Part shown: in pieces, positions 5,456 to 6,203 of the stretch
Numbering within the stretch: position 1 is the stretch's first letter
Layout of the letters: every line of letters begins with the position of its first letter
From: Gemmatimonadota bacterium
GTDB lineage: Bacteria > Gemmatimonadota > Gemmatimonadetes > Gemmatimonadales > GWC2-71-9
Assembly: GCA_025360265.1 (NCBI GenBank)
Contig: JANYCP010000200.1
Location: 1 to 6,203, forward strand
Length of the DNA stretch: 6,203 nucleotides
Reading direction: 5' to 3'
Program-made: the position numbers and the translations under genes
The notes under the pieces: generated by a model
Told to the model about the DNA's origin: nothing
What the model saw: only the letters and a program-made list of their open reading frames with translations
Databases searched by the model: none

Positions 5456-6203
5456 ACTGCCGTCAGTTCGGCCCCGCACTTCTCGCAGTACCATTCGAGC
5501 GGGCGGTTCATCGCGCCGCACTCACCGCAACGCAATGTCTTCCCCGGTGCCGCCGCACTTACCTCAGGCGCAGACGCCGCGGGAATGGTGACCTCACGCA
5601 CACTGACAACTGGCGGCTCAGCAACACGCTCCACCACTGCTGGCACGGCGGCCGGTAGCGCGGGTGGCGAACTGAGGCGCTCGCCAGGCCGGATAAAGCG
5701 AGGTGGAACATCTGCCGCCGGGATGCCGAGTGGCGGCGCGCTCTCGAACGGGCGAGTGCGCGGGGGCGGCGGTGAGACCGGACGCGGCCACTCGCCGCTC
5801 ACCCCACTGGGACGAAATGAGAGCGGGCCGCTCTCCGGGGCCGAGGGTGGCGCCGCCGAATCGCTGATATCATCCGGCTCATCGAAAACCGCCAGCCCGT
5901 TGTCGCTGTCCGGGGCGAGCTCGGTGATCGTGACCGTCCCGGCCTCTGCCATCTCATCGCCGGGCTGTACGTCTCGTTCGGCTTCGTCGATAATCGGCCG
6001 GGGCACACTGTCCACCGCAGCTTGTATCGCCGCCAACCGGGCGATCCGCTCGGCCGCCGCGCCGAGCGCGAGCTCGAACGTTTCGATGTCGCTGTTGAAG
6101 CGACGCTGTTCACCCTGAAACCGATCGCTATCGTATTCCCCGACCGCATGCCGCAACTCAGCCTCGGCGAGCCCTTCGCGCGCATTCGTGGCGCGGGCCA
6201 GAA
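5452..6203 (-). CDS. Coiled-coil/proline-rich protein with C-terminal zinc ribbon, 5' end outside window
   Basis: The frame stays open to the right edge, so about 249 C-terminal residues are visible and the true start lies beyond 6203. Three zones can be seen. First, a charged helical segment (ARATNAREGLAEAELRHAVG, GEYDSDRFQGEQRRF, then AAERIARLAAIQ) looks like a short coiled coil. Second, a long disordered linker of about 130 residues is rich in Pro, Ala, Ser and Glu, acidic at first (TELAPDSDNGL, DEPDDISD) and then proline-rich (PRPVSPPPPRTRP). Third, a C-terminal zinc ribbon (LRCGECGAMNRPLEWYCEKCGAE) has cysteines in CxxC-x13-CxxC spacing at 5476-5529. No signal peptide or membrane segment is visible. 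Zinc ribbons bind protein or nucleic acid; which applies here is unknown. A TTG at 6156 could serve as a start but sits in the middle of the helical segment, so I judge it internal. Its stop overlaps the next gene as GTGA. Confidence 0.84.
   Translation of the reverse strand, partial: LARATNAREGLAEAELRHAVGEYDSDRFQGEQRRFNSDIETFELALGAAAERIARLAAIQAAVDSVPRPIIDEAERDVQPGDEMAEAGTVTITELAPDSDNGLAVFDEPDDISDSAAPPSAPESGPLSFRPSGVSGEWPRPVSPPPPRTRPFESAPPLGIPAADVPPRFIRPGERLSSPPALPAAVPAVVERVAEPPVVSVREVTIPAASAPEVSAAAPGKTLRCGECGAMNRPLEWYCEKCGAELTAV
5476..5529 (-). other. Four-cysteine zinc-ribbon motif at protein C-terminus
   Basis: Two CxxC knuckles, CGEC (5518-5529) and CEKC (5476-5487), are separated by 13 residues that include an aromatic pair (WY). 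Each knuckle is followed by glycine, as is usual in rubredoxin-like zinc ribbons. It ends 7 residues before the stop, so the ribbon is the very tail of the protein. Confidence 0.8.

Noticed and set aside
5585..6118. Plus-strand Ser/Gly/Thr-rich open frame of 177 residues
   Set aside because: It is the complement of the proline/alanine-rich linker of the zinc-ribbon protein, which produces low-complexity Ser/Gly runs automatically.
6154..6156. TTG at 6156 as the start of the zinc-ribbon protein
   Set aside because: The frame stays open to the window edge and continues the same charged helical pattern, so the true start is probably upstream.
1..6203. CRISPR array, tRNA, insertion sequence or attachment site
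   Set aside because: No regularly spaced direct repeats, cloverleaf-like sequence, transposase motif or flanking inverted repeats were seen; almost every base is coding.

Overview
This 6.2 kb, GC-rich stretch is bacterial chromosome. It has housekeeping genes on the left and a compact block of exported, envelope-type genes on the right. The best guess for the source is Gemmatimonadota or a close relative. The reasons are the high GC, frequent GTG starts, very tight gene packing with 1-4 nt overlaps, and a secreted protein with one carboxypeptidase-regulatory-like domain of a type I associate with that phylum. This assignment rests on recognition, not on a database search.

Left region (1-1847, minus strand): a coupled operon reads, in transcription order, a site-2-protease-family membrane metallopeptidase, then scpA, then scpB, which is cut by the left window edge. 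ScpA and ScpB are the kleisin and winged-helix partners of the SMC chromosome-condensation complex. The peptidase stop and the scpA start share one base (TGATG). scpB starts 35 nt inside scpA.

Centre (1848-2162): rpsT (ribosomal protein bS20) lies alone on the plus strand, divergent from the peptidase operon. It has a perfect TATAAT -10 box, an AGGA ribosome binding site and a GTG start. It ends only 12 nt before the convergent stop codon of the next gene.

Right region (2175-6203, minus strand): three overlapping genes, in transcription order: a proline-rich protein with a C-terminal four-cysteine zinc ribbon (5' end outside the window), a secreted protein with a carboxypeptidase-regulatory-like domain, and a predicted lipoprotein zinc metalloprotease. 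The protease has a HELGH...H site, two N-terminal repeat domains and a C-terminal beta region. The 4-nt GTGA overlap and the 25-nt overlap imply one transcript. The last two products should be exported. Their substrates are unknown.

I found no tRNA, rRNA, CRISPR array, insertion sequence or phage gene. Coding density is about 99 percent, and no gap without a gene exceeds about 60 bases. The most interesting part is the uncharacterised exported-protein operon. The rest is conventional.
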